A stretch of DNA of 64,000 bases from the NCBI RefSeq assembly GCF_026168105.1, contig NZ_LBMW01000018.1:1-64000 (forward strand), written 5' to 3'. A model generated the notes under the pieces. That model was not told the DNA's origin. It ran no database searches and worked only from the letters and a program-made list of their open reading frames with translations. Every line of letters begins with the position of its first letter. Positions within the stretch are counted from its first letter, which is position 1. The position numbers were made by a program, and so were the translations under genes. Shown in pieces: positions 15,429 to 23,468 of the stretch. This DNA comes from Streptomyces hygroscopicus. GTDB lineage: Bacteria; Actinomycetota; Actinomycetes; Streptomycetales; Streptomycetaceae.

Positions 15429-16920
15429 CGGCCCGGAAACCCTCGGCCGCGCACAGCCCCGCGAGCGCCAGCAGTGCCGCGTGCACCGGCCAGTCGCCGT
15501 AGCGGACGTACGGGGTGACGCCGTGCGCGAGCGGGACGTCGTACACCGCCGATGCGCTTTCGTGGGTGCCCAGCCAGGAGCCGACGCGCTCGCCGCTCGG
15601 GCCGTAGACGGCCGAGACGCCGGTCAGAGTGGCGTGCACCATCGGACGGCCGGTCTCCGCAGCGCGCAGCGCGGCCAGCGAGGCGTGCTGCTCCGGCGCC
15701 CAGCTGTGCTGGAACGTCGACGTCGCCGACTGGGCGAGCAGCACCTCGGCGCCCTTCTCCGCGAGGTGGCGGCTCATGTCCGGGAAAGCGGACTCGAAGC
15801 AGACCATCGGGCCGACACGCAGTCCGTGCCCGACGTTCATGACCACCTGCTCGGTGCCGCGCCCCCGGTCCTCGCCGGCCGCCCTGCCGACCGAGGTGGC
15901 CCAGCCGAGCACGGACCGCGCCGGTATGTACTCGCCGAACGGGACGAGCCGCATCTTGTCGTAACGGTCGCCGGTCGGGCCCTGGGGGCCGACGAGCACC
16001 GAGCTCTTGTAGATGCCGGGGTGGTCGGAGCGGCGGGCGTCGACGTTGACGAGGATGTCGGCCTTCACCCGCCGCGAGAGCGCCGCGATCCGGCCGGCCA
16101 GGTCAGGGCGGTGTGCGAGGTCGAATCCGACGCTGCTCTCGCCCCACACGACCAGGTCGACGTCCCGCCCGGCCAGCTCGCGGGTCAGCTGTTCCTCGCG
16201 GTCGAAGCGCTCGGCGGCGCTGTCCGCGCCGCCGACGATCCCTGGCTGGACGACCGCGATCCGCACCCGCCCGTCGAGAGCGGGGCTGGGCGACCAGAAC
16301 CAGGCCGCCGACGTCGCGGCGGCCGTGGCGACGAGCCCGGCCAGGGCCGGGAGGCGTGATGCGCGCACCGACACGAGCAGGGCCAGGGCGACGTTCACGG
16401 TCACGACCAGGAAGCTCAGCAGCCACACCCCGCCGACCGAGGCGAGCCGCAGCGCGGGCTGCACCTGCCACTGGCTCGACCCGAGCAGCCCCCAGGGACC
16501 GCCCAGACCCTGCCAGGAGCGCACCAGCTCGACCATCAGCCAGCCCGAGGGCAGCACCACGAGAGCGGCGCCGAGCCGGCCCGGCGAGGGCACGCCCGCC
16601 AGGAAGCGCCGCACCAGCAGACCCCAGGGTGCCCACAGCGCGCCGAGCAGCGCCGCTATGACGAATGTGAACACGTTCAGACTCGGGATCAGCCAGTGGT
16701 GCACGGCCGTCATGAAGCCGAACCCGCCGAGCCAGCCATCGTACGCAGCCTGCCGTGCGGTCGGCGCGGAGCGGGCGAGCAGGATCCACGGGACCAGGGC
16801 CACATAGGCGAACCACCACAGGGACGGCGCCGGGAAGGCCACCATCGGCAGCGCGCCCGCGAGCACGGCGGCGGTACCGCGCCGCCAGCGGGAGGTGAGC
16901 CAGTTGCCGGTCATCCTCAT
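15346..16920 (-). CDS. lnt: Apolipoprotein N-acyltransferase
   Basis: 524 residues. Six or more N-terminal membrane helices (for example PSLWWFAYVALVPWILL), then a nitrilase-like domain with the catalytic triad visible as VVWGESSV (Glu near 261), YDKMRLVPFGEYIP (Lys near 322) and PMVCFESAF (Cys near 375), then a final helix. It N-acylates lipoproteins at the membrane. The start at 16920 has GGAGG 6 nt upstream. An in-frame ATG at 16944 is less likely. Its 3' end overlaps the convergent oxidoreductase gene by 83 bp. The last 20 residues are Pro/Arg-rich. Confidence 0.92.
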   Translation of the reverse strand: MRMTGNWLTSRWRRGTAAVLAGALPMVAFPAPSLWWFAYVALVPWILLARSAPTARQAAYDGWLGGFGFMTAVHHWLIPSLNVFTFVIAALLGALWAPWGLLVRRFLAGVPSPGRLGAALVVLPSGWLMVELVRSWQGLGGPWGLLGSSQWQVQPALRLASVGGVWLLSFLVVTVNVALALLVSVRASRLPALAGLVATAAATSAAWFWSPSPALDGRVRIAVVQPGIVGGADSAAERFDREEQLTRELAGRDVDLVVWGESSVGFDLAHRPDLAGRIAALSRRVKADILVNVDARRSDHPGIYKSSVLVGPQGPTGDRYDKMRLVPFGEYIPARSVLGWATSVGRAAGEDRGRGTEQVVMNVGHGLRVGPMVCFESAFPDMSRHLAEKGAEVLLAQSATSTFQHSWAPEQHASLAALRAAETGRPMVHATLTGVSAVYGPSGERVGSWLGTHESASAVYDVPLAHGVTPYVRYGDWPVHAALLALAGLCAAEGFRAVRARRAAPAPQPPPARTVGESPVRHGR

Positions 16921-17009
16921 TCGGCGCCTCCCTCCCCAGGGCATGTCACCAGTGTGCGCGCCGGAGAGGATCTTCGACAGGGGGCGTGCGGGAGTGCGGC
17001 GGGGGCTGC

Positions 17010-17639
17010 TCAGGCGGTCGGACTCGCACGGCGTGGTGGGGGAGTGCGGCGCCACTTCTCCTCGACCACCACCTCGCACAGCCGCCAGCCCTCGTACGTG
17101 CGCAGGAACGCGAAGGCGTACCGGCCGCCGCAGACGAAGTCGGGCTCGGACGTTCGGGCTGGACCGGAAGGACCGGGAGGCCCGGAAGGACTGGAAGGAT
17201 CGAGAGGACCGGAAGGACTGGAAGGACCGGAAGGACTGGAAGGACCGGAAGGACCGGAAGGACCGGAAGGACTGGACGGGGCGGAGGCCGCAGCGGGATC
17301 GCCGTCCGGTCCCGCCCATCGCATGGGGTTGATGTAGTCGGCCCGGAGCCAGGCCGTGTCACCGACGTCCTGCTCCAGGACACCGAACCGCACGCGCCGG
17401 TTGACGATCAGATGCTGGCGCATCGGAAACAGCCGCATGGTCTGTTCCAGCCACCCGGCGACCTGCCCGGCATCGCCCTCGATACCTCCGGCCGACCGGT
17501 AGTCGGCGCGCCCGTCCGCCGTGAACAGCCCGCGGTACGCCTCCCAGTCCCCGTCGTCCACGGCCACCGCGTACTCGGTGACGAGTCCGTCGACGGCCAG
17601 CCGGTCCATCACGGTCGCGAGCTCCACGCGCTGGGTCAT
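17010..17639 (-). CDS. NTF2/SnoaL-like protein with collagen-like insert
   Basis: 209 residues. The N-terminal 110 residues form the front of an NTF2-like fold (VDDGDWEAYRGLFTADGRADY, then QHLIVNRRVRFGVLEQDV). The fold resumes at FVCGGRYAFAFLRTYEGWRL. Between them lies about 44 residues of Ser-Pro/Gly-Pro-Ser repeats that are absent from ordinary family members (about 140-160 residues). Such domains act as dehydratases, isomerases or nuclear-transport-like scaffolds. The function here is not evident. Confidence 0.8.
   Translation of the reverse strand: MTQRVELATVMDRLAVDGLVTEYAVAVDDGDWEAYRGLFTADGRADYRSAGGIEGDAGQVAGWLEQTMRLFPMRQHLIVNRRVRFGVLEQDVGDTAWLRADYINPMRWAGPDGDPAAASAPSSPSGPSGPSGPSSPSGPSSPSGPLDPSSPSGPPGPSGPARTSEPDFVCGGRYAFAFLRTYEGWRLCEVVVEEKWRRTPPPRRASPTA
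17161..17277. repeat. Thirteen tandem 9-bp units
   Basis: The unit GGACCGGAA, with CT/TC variants, is repeated 13 times in phase with the NTF2-like gene. On the minus strand each unit encodes a (Ser/Gly)-Pro-Ser step. Copy-number change would preserve the reading frame. Confidence 0.95.
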
Positions 17640-18083
17640 CGGCTCAGTGTTGGGTACGGGGGTGGCACAGCCAAGGGGCGTGCGGGGAATTTCGGGCCGG
17701 GCGGGTCATCCGGCCGTGCGGGGCGGAGGCGGTGCGCGGTGGCGCCCCGAGCGGTGGCCGTACGTACGGTGGGGGAGCGTCAGGTGTCCCGCCGGCGACG
17801 GCGGGCGGGACGCGTACGCGGGGCAGGCCACGTCCCGGCCCGAGGGCGCCGAGTGGCTCTTCGGACGCGAGCAACGTCACCGGCGACCTGGTCCCGCGGT
17901 GGCTCCGCCGAGCGGTGGATCGGCCGCGGCCCTGCCCCGGAACTGGAGACCGATCCGCGGCGCTGACCGGTCACGACGCCCCGGTCAACCACGCCGCCCC
18001 CGGCCGGGACGGCTGTTGGCGACCGCGACCGCACAGCCGCGTGGCGGCTCCCCGGCCCGCGTCGGCTGTGCCGAGGCTCGTCC
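17640..18083. other. Gene-free 444-bp stretch
   Basis: No convincing gene on either strand. The open frames here are Arg/Pro-rich shadows. It contains the promoter region of the NTF2-like gene at its left end. I recognise nothing else. Confidence 0.5.
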
Positions 18084-18263
18084 TCAGGCCGCCTCGATGA
18101 CCTCGCTGCGTATCGCGGCCGCCCACTCCACGACCAGCAGCTCGTACTCCGTGCGCTCCTGGGCCGACAGAGTGCCGCCCGCGCGCAGCCACAGCGCGCG
18201 GATCCGCTCGTTTAAGTCGTCGGCAGAGCGCGTGGAACCAGGGCTCATGACATCGGGGGACAT
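18084..18263 (-). CDS. 59-residue protein with a TTA codon
   Basis: A small ORF starting MSPDVMSPGSTRSADDLNER, with a helical core (RIRALWLRAGGTLSAQERTE, then YELLVVEWAAAIRSEVIEAA). Codon 17 is TTA, the codon read only by the bldA tRNA in Streptomyces, which is very rare in this sequence. All other third positions are GC-biased, so the frame looks coding. A TAGGCT hexamer (18271-18276) lies 7 nt before the ATG with no ribosome site, so it may be leaderless. A second in-frame ATG is at 18248. Function unknown. The TTA points to developmental control. Confidence 0.72.
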   Translation of the reverse strand: MSPDVMSPGSTRSADDLNERIRALWLRAGGTLSAQERTEYELLVVEWAAAIRSEVIEAA

Positions 18264-18331
18264 GCGGACAAGCCTAGGGGCAAGGGCTGACGGTGCGCTA
18301 CCGCATGGCTACGCCCACGGTATGTGGTTGG

Positions 18332-18601
18332 TCACGATCGGTTCTGCGGAGGGGAGTTGGTGGATTCCGTCGCCGGGGTCGACGCCGCCTCCGGTCCGGC
18401 CGTCCGGTGTTCGGCCCAGGCGTGGGACCAGGCCAGGAGCGGCTGCACCGCGGTGACCAGGTCGTCGCCCAGAGGGGTCAGGCGCCAGGCCGAGTCGGGG
18501 CCGGAGGTCGCCAGTCCGGCCGTGCGGAGTTCCGTGAGGCGGGCCGACAGGACGATGGAGGACATTCCGTCGCAGAGGCGCCGGAGTTCGCGGAAGCCGT
18601 A
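18332..18601 (-). pseudogene. HxlR-type regulator, 5' end deleted
   Basis: The frame from 18601 reads TYGFRELRRLCDGMSSIVLS then ARLTELRTAGLA and WRLTPLGDDL. This is the recognition helix and wing of an HxlR winged-helix protein. The first 30 or so residues are missing and a TGA lies four codons upstream of the preserved part. Only an internal ATG at 18565 remains. The broken end abuts the broken end of the next gene, head to head. Confidence 0.7.
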
Positions 18602-18602
18602 G

Positions 18603-19079
18603 GTGCTGGAACGTCATCCCGAACTCGCCTCCCGCATACGGACGTTGGGAGCAGGACTGCTCGTCCGCGGTCGGCTGGACCACGCCGATCGCGAACTTGT
18701 GATCGCCAGGGTCACCGCACGCTGCGGGTGCGCGTACGAGTGGGGCGTCCACATGGCCACGTACGCGGAAGTCGCCGGACTCACCCCGGAGCAGGCCGCT
18801 CTCACCGCGACCGGCTCCGCCGACGACCCCGCCTGGTCACCCCGGCGGGCGGCCCTGGTGCGTGCCGTCGACGAACTCCACGCCACCGCACGGCTGGGCG
18901 ACGACACCTGGGCCCGTCTCCGCGCCCACCTCGACGAACGCGAAGCGCTTGAACCGCTGGTGCTGGCCGGCTGGTACCGCACGATCGCGTACGTAGCGAA
19001 CGGGCTCGAGATAGGGCCGGAGCCGTGGGCCCGCGCCTTGCCCGAAGGCTGGGACGAGCCCGCCGACTCGGCTGCGTGA
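18603..19079 (+). CDS. Carboxymuconolactone decarboxylase-like protein, N-terminally truncated
   Basis: 158 residues from a GTG at 18603. A TAG stop lies directly in front of it. The sequence begins in mid-domain (LERHPELASRIRTLGAGLLV, then DRELVIARVTARCGCAYEWG), where family members usually have about 30 more residues. The Cys/His core of the AhpD-like fold (CGCAYEWGVH) and the GWYRTIAYVANGLEI end are kept. It may still be expressed, since GGAAG lies 6 nt upstream, but its original promoter is gone. Confidence 0.7.
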   Translation: MLERHPELASRIRTLGAGLLVRGRLDHADRELVIARVTARCGCAYEWGVHMATYAEVAGLTPEQAALTATGSADDPAWSPRRAALVRAVDELHATARLGDDTWARLRAHLDEREALEPLVLAGWYRTIAYVANGLEIGPEPWARALPEGWDEPADSAA

Positions 19080-19314
19080 GGACTCGGCTCACCGGCGCAC
19101 GGTGAGGAGGCGTCCGTATGACGATCGGCACCTTGTGCATCGTGCATGCTCACGGCGACCGCCTCACGCGCCGGGGACATCGTCACGGACCGCCGGCCCA
19201 AAGATCACCGGTTGCACAAGGGCCTGCAGCCGCATCGAGGTGCACGACGTCAATCCCGCGTCGCGGTCCTGAGCGCCGACCTGGACGTCTGCCGGGGGGA
19301 CCTCGTGGGCGGGC
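19080..19314. other. Gene-free 235-bp stretch
   Basis: No recognisable gene. Composition is mixed and may be decayed coding sequence next to the truncated pair, but no protein family was seen. Confidence 0.4.
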
Positions 19315-19785
19315 CTACGGGGCGGCCGGACCGGAGACCGTCCAGCCGGGCGCCTGCGGATGTGCCGTCAGGTCCTCGTGGCGGACCTCGTCGCCGCAGA
19401 CGGAGCAGGTGACGACCGGGAGCAGTGGTTTGCCGCAGTTGTGCTCGATCACCATGGGGCGATCGTCATCCCTCCGGAGATGGCGGTCGCCCCACGCCAT
19501 GAGGGTCATCAGGACCGACTCCAGTTCCAGGCCCGCCGCCGTGGGCCTGTACTCGAAGCGCTGCGGCCGCTCGCTGTACATCTTCTTCGCCAGGATCCCC
19601 GCCTCCACCAGACGCTTCAGCCGCGTGGCCAGGATGTCGCGCGGCGCTCCGATGTTGCGCACGAGCTGGTCGAACCGTCCGTTGCCGAGGCACACCTCGC
19701 GCAGGACGAGCAGGGAGTACTTCTCACCGACCAGGGCGAGGGTGTCGGCGATCGAGCAGGGGCGCGGGTCTTTGGAGGCGGCCAT
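19315..19785 (-). CDS. HxlR-family transcriptional regulator
   Basis: 156 residues, intact. CSIADTLALVGEKYSLLVLR is the first helix, APRDILATRLKRLVEAGIL the recognition region, and FEYRPTAAGLEL the wing. The C-terminal 40 residues carry CGKPLLPVVTCSVCG, a three-cysteine cluster that could bind a metal or sense redox. It is divergent from a thiolase gene with a perfect inverted repeat between them, so autoregulation and thiolase control are likely. Confidence 0.88.
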   Translation of the reverse strand: MAASKDPRPCSIADTLALVGEKYSLLVLREVCLGNGRFDQLVRNIGAPRDILATRLKRLVEAGILAKKMYSERPQRFEYRPTAAGLELESVLMTLMAWGDRHLRRDDDRPMVIEHNCGKPLLPVVTCSVCGDEVRHEDLTAHPQAPGWTVSGPAAP

Positions 19786-19802
19786 GCCTCCAGTCTAGGC
19801 GA

Positions 19803-19821
19803 GAGTTGGATTTTCCAACTC
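19803..19821. promoter_or_regulatory. HxlR operator between regulator and thiolase
   Basis: GAGTTGGA-TTT-TCCAACTC, perfect 8-bp arms with a 3-nt spacer, 18 nt upstream of the HxlR start and 79 nt upstream of the thiolase start. Confidence 0.78.
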
Positions 19822-19899
19822 ATAGAGCTATGGTGGGTCCGGATTTCCTACTCACTGGTAATCGCCCACCGGCACCCGCCGGGCAAGGAGGCCGCACCA

Positions 19900-21069
19900 A
19901 TGCGCGACGCCGTGATCGTCGAAGCCGTACGCACCCCGGTCGGCAAGGGCAGGCCGAACGGCGCCCTCGCCCATGTCCACCCTGTGGAGCTCCTCGCGCA
20001 CACGCTGCGCACCCTCGTCGAACGCTCCGGCATCGACCCGGCGCTCATCGACGACGTCATCGGCGGCACCGTCGACCAGGTCGGCGAGCAGGCGATGAAC
20101 ACCACCCGGTACGCCGTGCTGTCCGCAGGCTTCCCGGAGACCGTGCCCGCGACCACCGTGGACCGCCAGTGCGGCTCCTCCCAACAGGCGGTGCACTTCG
20201 CCGCGCAGGGCGTGCTCTCGGGCGCGTACGACATCGTCGTGGCCTGCGGCGTGGAGTCCATGAGCCGGGTACCGATGTGGTCGAACGTGCCTCCGGGCAA
20301 AGACCCCTTCGGGCCCAAGGTCGCCGAGCGCTACCCGGAGGGTCTGGTGCCGCAGGGCGTCAGCGCCGAGCTGATCGCCGCGAAGTGGTCCATCACCCGC
20401 GAGCGGATGGACGCCTTCGCCGTGTCCTCGCACCGGAAGGCGGCAGCGGCCTGGGACGCGGGCCTGTTCGACGCCGAGACGGCTCCTCTGGAGGGCCTGA
20501 CGCGTGACGAGTGCATACGTCCGTCCAGCACCACCGAGATCCTGGCCGGGCTCAAGCCCGCCTACCACGACCCCTCCTTCGCCGAGCGCTTCCCGCAGAT
20601 CGAGTGGAACGTCACGGCGGGCAACGCCAGCCCCATCAACGACGGGGCGTCGGCCGTGCTGATCACCTCCAGTGAGACGGCGGCCCGCCTCGGCCTGCGC
20701 CCGCTCGGCCGGCTGCACAGCTTCGCGGTGACCGGCTCCGACCCCCTGCTGATGCTCACGGGTGTCATCCCCGCTACCGAAAAGGTACTGCGCAAGGCGC
20801 AGTTGACCCTCGACGACATCGACCTCTTCGAGGTGAACGAGGCCTTCTCCAGCGTCGTGCTCGCCTGGCAGCAGGAGACGGGCGCCGACCTCGCCAAGGT
20901 CAACGTCCACGGCGGGGCCATCGCCGTCGGCCATCCGCTGGGCGCCAGCGGCACCCGTCTGACCACCACCCTGGTGCACGCGCTGCGCGCGCGGGGAGCG
21001 CGCTACGGTCTGCAGACGATGTGCGAGGCGGGCGGCCTCGCCAACGCGATGATCCTCGAGGTGGTCTGA
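19900..21069 (+). CDS. Thiolase (acetyl-CoA acyltransferase)
   Basis: 389 residues. AAGGAGG lies 8 nt before the ATG. The nucleophilic Cys is in VDRQCGSSQQAVHFAA, the acyl-binding His in NVHGGAIAVGHPLGASGTR, and the second catalytic Cys in TMCEAGGLANAM. It joins or cleaves acyl-CoA units (FadA/AtoB type). Biosynthetic versus degradative direction cannot be told from sequence. It is probably repressed by the divergent HxlR protein in response to an aromatic or acyl ligand. Confidence 0.93.
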   Translation: MRDAVIVEAVRTPVGKGRPNGALAHVHPVELLAHTLRTLVERSGIDPALIDDVIGGTVDQVGEQAMNTTRYAVLSAGFPETVPATTVDRQCGSSQQAVHFAAQGVLSGAYDIVVACGVESMSRVPMWSNVPPGKDPFGPKVAERYPEGLVPQGVSAELIAAKWSITRERMDAFAVSSHRKAAAAWDAGLFDAETAPLEGLTRDECIRPSSTTEILAGLKPAYHDPSFAERFPQIEWNVTAGNASPINDGASAVLITSSETAARLGLRPLGRLHSFAVTGSDPLLMLTGVIPATEKVLRKAQLTLDDIDLFEVNEAFSSVVLAWQQETGADLAKVNVHGGAIAVGHPLGASGTRLTTTLVHALRARGARYGLQTMCEAGGLANAMILEVV

Positions 21070-21080
21070 CCGGTCAGACC
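21063..21080. terminator. 18-bp perfect palindrome holding both stop codons
   Basis: GGTCTGACCGGTCAGACC contains the thiolase stop (21067-21069) and the stop of the convergent TVP38 gene (21074-21076). As RNA it folds to a 7-bp stem with a CCGG loop in either direction. Confidence 0.6.
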
Positions 21081-21871
21081 GCGCGCAGGTGGTGGCGCTT
21101 GCGCCAGGCCACCACCGCGCCGGCCAGCGCCGGTACCGCGATGAACACCATCGCGATCAGGAAGGCGGGCGAGGTCGGCTTCGAGGCGCGGGCGCCGGCG
21201 ACGGCGTAGGCAGCGGTGTTCGGAACCGAGCCCAGCGCCGTCGCGAGCAGGAACGGCGCCCAGCGCATCCGGGAGACGGCCGCGCAGTAGTTGGCCGCCC
21301 AGAACGGCACTGCCGGGAACAGCCGGGCCGCCATCATCGTTCGGAAGCCGTGCCGGGTGAGCTGCTCGTCGGCCGCCTTCAGCCAGCGTCCGCGCAGCAG
21401 TGGGCGCAGCGCGTCCTGCCCGAGCACCCGTCCGAGCCCGAATGCCATCCCGGCTCCCACCACCGTGCCCGCGAGGGCCGTGCCGGTGCCCAGCGCCGAG
21501 CCGAAGAGGGCTCCCGCCGCGACGTTCAGCAGCGGGCGGGGCACGAACGCGACCGTGCACAGCCCGTACGCCGCAGCGAAGACGACGGCCGCCGCGGCAC
21601 CCCCGAGCTGCGGCGGCCAGCCGTGCTCCAGCAGCTTCTGCGGCTGGAACTGCAGCACACAGCAGGCGGCCGCGGCGAGCAGGAGCACGAGCAGGGACAG
21701 CCGCGACCAGGGTGACAACAGCACTCTCGTGCAGCGGGCGGTGAACCCGAGCGGTACGACGACGGCAGCGGCCGGCGCGGCGACGAGCTCCGTGACGGCG
21801 ACGAGCTCCGTGACGGCGGCCCGGGGAGAGGCCGTGGCGGTGCCCCCAGAGCGGGTGGTGGCATCGAGCAT
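21074..21871 (-). CDS. TVP38/TMEM64 (VTT domain) membrane protein
   Basis: 265 residues. An Ala/Val-rich N-terminus is followed by a helix (LSLLVLLLAAAACCVLQF), then the SNARE-associated VTT region with FVPRPLLNVAAGALFGSALG, GRVLGQDALRPLLRGRW and the ARLFPAVPFWAANY motif, then terminal helices. Related proteins are lipid scramblases or flippases. The function in actinobacteria is not settled. The N-terminal tail contains a duplicated AVTELV encoded by an 18-bp repeat. Confidence 0.85.
   Translation of the reverse strand: MLDATTRSGGTATASPRAAVTELVAVTELVAAPAAAVVVPLGFTARCTRVLLSPWSRLSLLVLLLAAAACCVLQFQPQKLLEHGWPPQLGGAAAAVVFAAAYGLCTVAFVPRPLLNVAAGALFGSALGTGTALAGTVVGAGMAFGLGRVLGQDALRPLLRGRWLKAADEQLTRHGFRTMMAARLFPAVPFWAANYCAAVSRMRWAPFLLATALGSVPNTAAYAVAGARASKPTSPAFLIAMVFIAVPALAGAVVAWRKRHHLRAV
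21782..21817. repeat. Two tandem 18-bp repeats inside the TVP38 gene
   Basis: GACGAGCTCCGTGACGGC at 21782-21799 and 21800-21817, perfect, in frame, near the N-terminus. Confidence 0.95.
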
Positions 21872-22232
21872 CCGGCGACAGTAGCCGACGGTGTGTGTGA
21901 TCGCCGTATGGTCCGTCTCGCGGAGGTCATGGCGTCAGGGCAACGGGCCCCGCACGAAAAACCATTCGACGTCGGCGGGCCCTTCGGCGAGGATCTACGC
22001 CATGTTCCGGTACGCCTTCGTTCTCGCAGCATCCGCCGCCGCGGATGCGCCGAAGGCTGCCGTTCCCGTCCTCGTGGCCGCCGTCGACGGCGCCCGAAGC
22101 TGACCCTTCCCGGATTGTCCGGCGGACCCCGCAGGGGGAGGGTCGGCAAGTCCTTGGGGTCCCCGTCCCGGTCGGACCGTCCGACGCCGGGGCCGTCACT
22201 CGGCATCACTGAAGAGGCTTCGAGGTACAGCC
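21872..22232. other. 361-bp leader region before the EF-Tu gene
   Basis: No confident gene. A short plus-strand frame ending at 22103 contains MFRYAFVLAASAAADAPKAA, and another begins at 21908, but neither resembles a known family. They may be decayed sequence. The right half is presumably promoter and 5' leader of the EF-Tu gene. Confidence 0.4.
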
Positions 22233-23402
22233 ATGTCCAAAACGGCATACGTGCGCACCAAACCGCACCTGAACATCGGCACGATGGGGCACGTCGACCA
22301 CGGCAAGACCACTCTGACCGCCGCTATCACCAAGGTCCTCGCCGAGCGGGGGACCGGCACGTTCGTCCCCTTCGACCGGATCGACCGGGCCCCGGAGGAG
22401 GCGGCGCGCGGTATCACCATCAACATCGCGCACGTCGAGTACGAGACCGACACCCGGCACTACGCGCACGTGGACATGCCGGGCCATGCCGACTACGTCA
22501 AGAACATGGTCACAGGTGCCGCGCAGCTCGACGGGGCGATCCTCGTCGTCTCCGCGCTCGACGGGATCATGCCGCAGACCGCCGAACACGTGCTGCTCGC
22601 CCGGCAGGTGGGCGTGGACCACATCGTCGTCGCGCTGAACAAGGCCGACGCGGGCGACGAGGAGCTCACCGACCTCGTTGAGCTGGAGGTCCGCGACCTG
22701 CTGACCGCCCAGGGCTATCCGGGCGACGCCGTACCTGTGGTACGAGTCTCCGGGCTCAAGGCCCTTGAGGGCGAGCCCCGTTGGACTGCGGCGATCGACG
22801 CGCTGCTCGACGCGGTGGACACGTATGTGCCCATGCCCGAGCGGTACGTGGACGCGCCGTTCCTGCTGCCTGTTGAGAACGTGCTCACGATCACCGGTCG
22901 CGGCACGGTCGTCACGGGCGCCGTCGAGCGCGGCACGATCCGCGTCGGCGACCGGGTCGAGGTGCTCGGCGCCGGCCTGGAGACCGTGGTCACCGGTCTG
23001 GAGACCTTCGGCAAGCCCATGGAGGAGGCGCAGGCCGGGGACAACGTGGCGCTGCTGCTGCGCGGGGTGCCGCGCGACGCGGTGCGCCGCGGGCACATCG
23101 TCGCCGCGCCCGGCAGCGTCGTGCCGAGCCGCCGCTTCTCGGCGCAGGTGTACGTGCTGTCGACGCGGGAGGGCGGCCGTACGACCCCGGTCTCGACCGG
23201 CTACCGGCCACAGTTCTACATCCGCACCGCGGACGTGGTCGGCGACGTCGACCTCGGCGGGACGGCCGTCGCCCGGCCCGGTGACACGGTGACCATGAGG
23301 GTGGAACTGGGCCGCGAGGTGCCGCTGGAGCCCGGCCTGGGCTTCGCGATCCGCGAAGGCGGCCGGACCGTCGGCGCGGGCACCGTGACGTCCGTCGGCT
23401 GA
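22233..23402 (+). CDS. tuf3: Divergent elongation factor Tu (EF-Tu3 type)
   Basis: 389 residues, shorter than the usual 397 because of a gap after the P-loop region. GTPase motifs: GHVDHGKTT, the RGITINIAHVEYET switch I, DMPGHADYV, NKAD, SGLKAL. The gene stands alone instead of following fusA, and reads MSKTAYVRTKPHLNIGTMGH, as I recall for the third Streptomyces EF-Tu, reported to be induced under ppGpp control. It delivers aminoacyl-tRNA to the ribosome. Its specialised role, possibly in stress or antibiotic tolerance, is unproven. Confidence 0.93.
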   Translation: MSKTAYVRTKPHLNIGTMGHVDHGKTTLTAAITKVLAERGTGTFVPFDRIDRAPEEAARGITINIAHVEYETDTRHYAHVDMPGHADYVKNMVTGAAQLDGAILVVSALDGIMPQTAEHVLLARQVGVDHIVVALNKADAGDEELTDLVELEVRDLLTAQGYPGDAVPVVRVSGLKALEGEPRWTAAIDALLDAVDTYVPMPERYVDAPFLLPVENVLTITGRGTVVTGAVERGTIRVGDRVEVLGAGLETVVTGLETFGKPMEEAQAGDNVALLLRGVPRDAVRRGHIVAAPGSVVPSRRFSAQVYVLSTREGGRTTPVSTGYRPQFYIRTADVVGDVDLGGTAVARPGDTVTMRVELGREVPLEPGLGFAIREGGRTVGAGTVTSVG

Positions 23403-23406
23403 CGGC

Positions 23407-23452
23407 TGCGGGAGGGTCCGGGGGGCGAGGCCGCGCCCCGGACCCTCCCGCA
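23407..23452 (+). terminator. Terminator of the EF-Tu gene
   Basis: Perfect 17-bp arms (23407-23423, 23436-23452) around a 12-nt loop, directly after the stop codon. Confidence 0.88.
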
Positions 23453-23468
23453 CCCGCACAATGGAGCT

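Noticed and set aside
17161..17277. 9-bp array considered as an origin iteron or protein-binding array
   Set aside because: It lies inside and in frame with a gene, and no replication gene is near.
21908..22103. Possible small genes upstream of the EF-Tu gene
   Set aside because: Two overlapping frames look partly protein-like but neither has a start with ribosome site or a known family.
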